From contig MNCI01002984.1 in assembly GCA_015680685.1 (NCBI GenBank), forward strand, positions 526,248-586,247: DNA of 60,000 nucleotides. Direction: 5' to 3'. Below, one piece after another: positions 59,641 to 60,000 of the stretch. The notes below the pieces were generated by a model. That model made no database searches and was not told the DNA's origin. It worked only from the letters and a program-made list of their open reading frames with translations. How positions within the stretch are numbered: position 1 is the stretch's first letter; each line of letters opens with the position of its first letter. This stretch comes from Gnetum montanum (Eukaryota; Streptophyta; Gnetopsida; Gnetales; Gnetaceae). A program made the translations under genes and the position numbers.

Positions 59641-60000
59641 ATGTTAAAAAAATAAGGATCATCCAAGGATTAACCTACCAATCGGAAATTATCAAAGATA
59701 TCTAGTTATTCCTTAGCCACACTAGCTACTACTAGTAATTCATAGAGAATTTCTCTAAGATTGCTAAAATATTGATGAAGCTAACAAAGAAAGATACTCC
59801 ATTTGTATGGACCAAGGCATGTGACAAGGCATTCTCATGGCAGTGGAGACTCTTAAGGTCCTAGGCAGTGGAGACTCTTAAGGTCCTACTGCTAGACAAA
59901 TAGTTAGGGCCTCATTCTCATGGCATGTATGGATCAAGTCCTTTTGGATGTTGTACATTGTGGCATTGGCTAAGAACTGGTCAAAGAATATTAACTCCTT
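59640..60000 (+). pseudogene. Start of RNase H of element D, cut by the window
   Basis: The connection region after RT ([20 protein letters not shown], 59753-59810) leads into RNase H. A 25-bp direct tandem duplication (59839-59863 and 59864-59888) shifts the frame. The domain continues outside the window. Confidence 0.65.
59839..59888. repeat. 25-bp direct duplication
   Basis: Two identical head-to-tail copies beginning GGCAGTGGAGACTCTTAAGG. The length is not a multiple of three, so the RNase H frame is broken. Confidence 0.97.

Larger units (their letters stand above)
54492..60000 (+). mobile_element. Element D: 5' part of an Athila/Tat-like Ty3/gypsy element
   Basis: 5' LTR 54492-55341, primer site, gag, protease, RT and the start of RNase H, all colinear with element B. 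The 3' part is beyond the window, so the 3' target duplication cannot be checked. Frames are broken, but less than in B, with longer open pieces (151 and 111 residues). Confidence 0.9.

Overview
The window is plant nuclear DNA: one intact intron-bearing gene set in a dense, nested bed of decayed LTR retrotransposons. Evidence for a seed plant is a 14-exon plastid-type NAD-dependent GAPDH gene (GAPCp) with a transit peptide, retrotransposons of plant-specific lineages (chromodomain Ty3/gypsy, Athila/Tat-like Ty3/gypsy, and a gag element with a SIRE-like polypurine tract), and very high retrotransposon content. The repeat load would fit a large-genome plant such as a gymnosperm, but the species cannot be fixed from the sequence alone.

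Layout. 1-2778: 3' end of an Athila/Tat-like element (A), with polypurine tract and 3' LTR; its 5' part lies outside the window. 2779-14012: a gag-only LTR element (H), split by a 6.9 kb Tat-like element on the minus strand (G, 5831-12775, target duplication AGAAT) that carries gag and protease but no reverse transcriptase. 14013-14883: AT-rich sequence with a (GA)n(GT)n microsatellite. 14884-35543: an Athila/Tat-like element on the minus strand (E, target duplication TTAAG), interrupted by a complete 10.5 kb relative on the plus strand (B, 18762-29307, duplication AGGTG) and by an 810-bp solo LTR (F). 35549-39035: AT-rich, nearly featureless, with a tRNA-like fragment and a possible LINE relic. 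39041-45894: a full-length chromovirus (J, duplication ATAAC) with gag, protease, RT, RNase H, integrase and a chromodomain, all interrupted. 45900-48358: non-coding 3' flank. 48359-51583: the GAPCp gene, minus strand. 51584-52804: promoter side. 52810-54415: a 1.6 kb solo LTR (I, duplication AGTTT) related to G. 54492-60000: 5' LTR, gag, protease, RT and start of RNase H of another Athila/Tat-like element (D), cut by the window edge.

GAPCp is the only gene that looks functional. Its 14 exons join into an unbroken 425-residue frame with catalytic Cys and His in place; the splice from exon 12 needs a GC donor. All retroelement reading frames are broken, mostly by TAG stops where Trp or Gln is expected, as expected for old, methylated, deaminated copies.

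The points most worth following are: a non-canonical Asp-Ser/Leu-Ser protease site shared by three copies; a conserved Cys-His motif in their Gag in place of a classic zinc knuckle; a tandem triplication of the RT catalytic block in B; lineage-specific arrays of short palindromic motifs at the U3 end of nearly every LTR; and two gag elements that lack polymerase genes.
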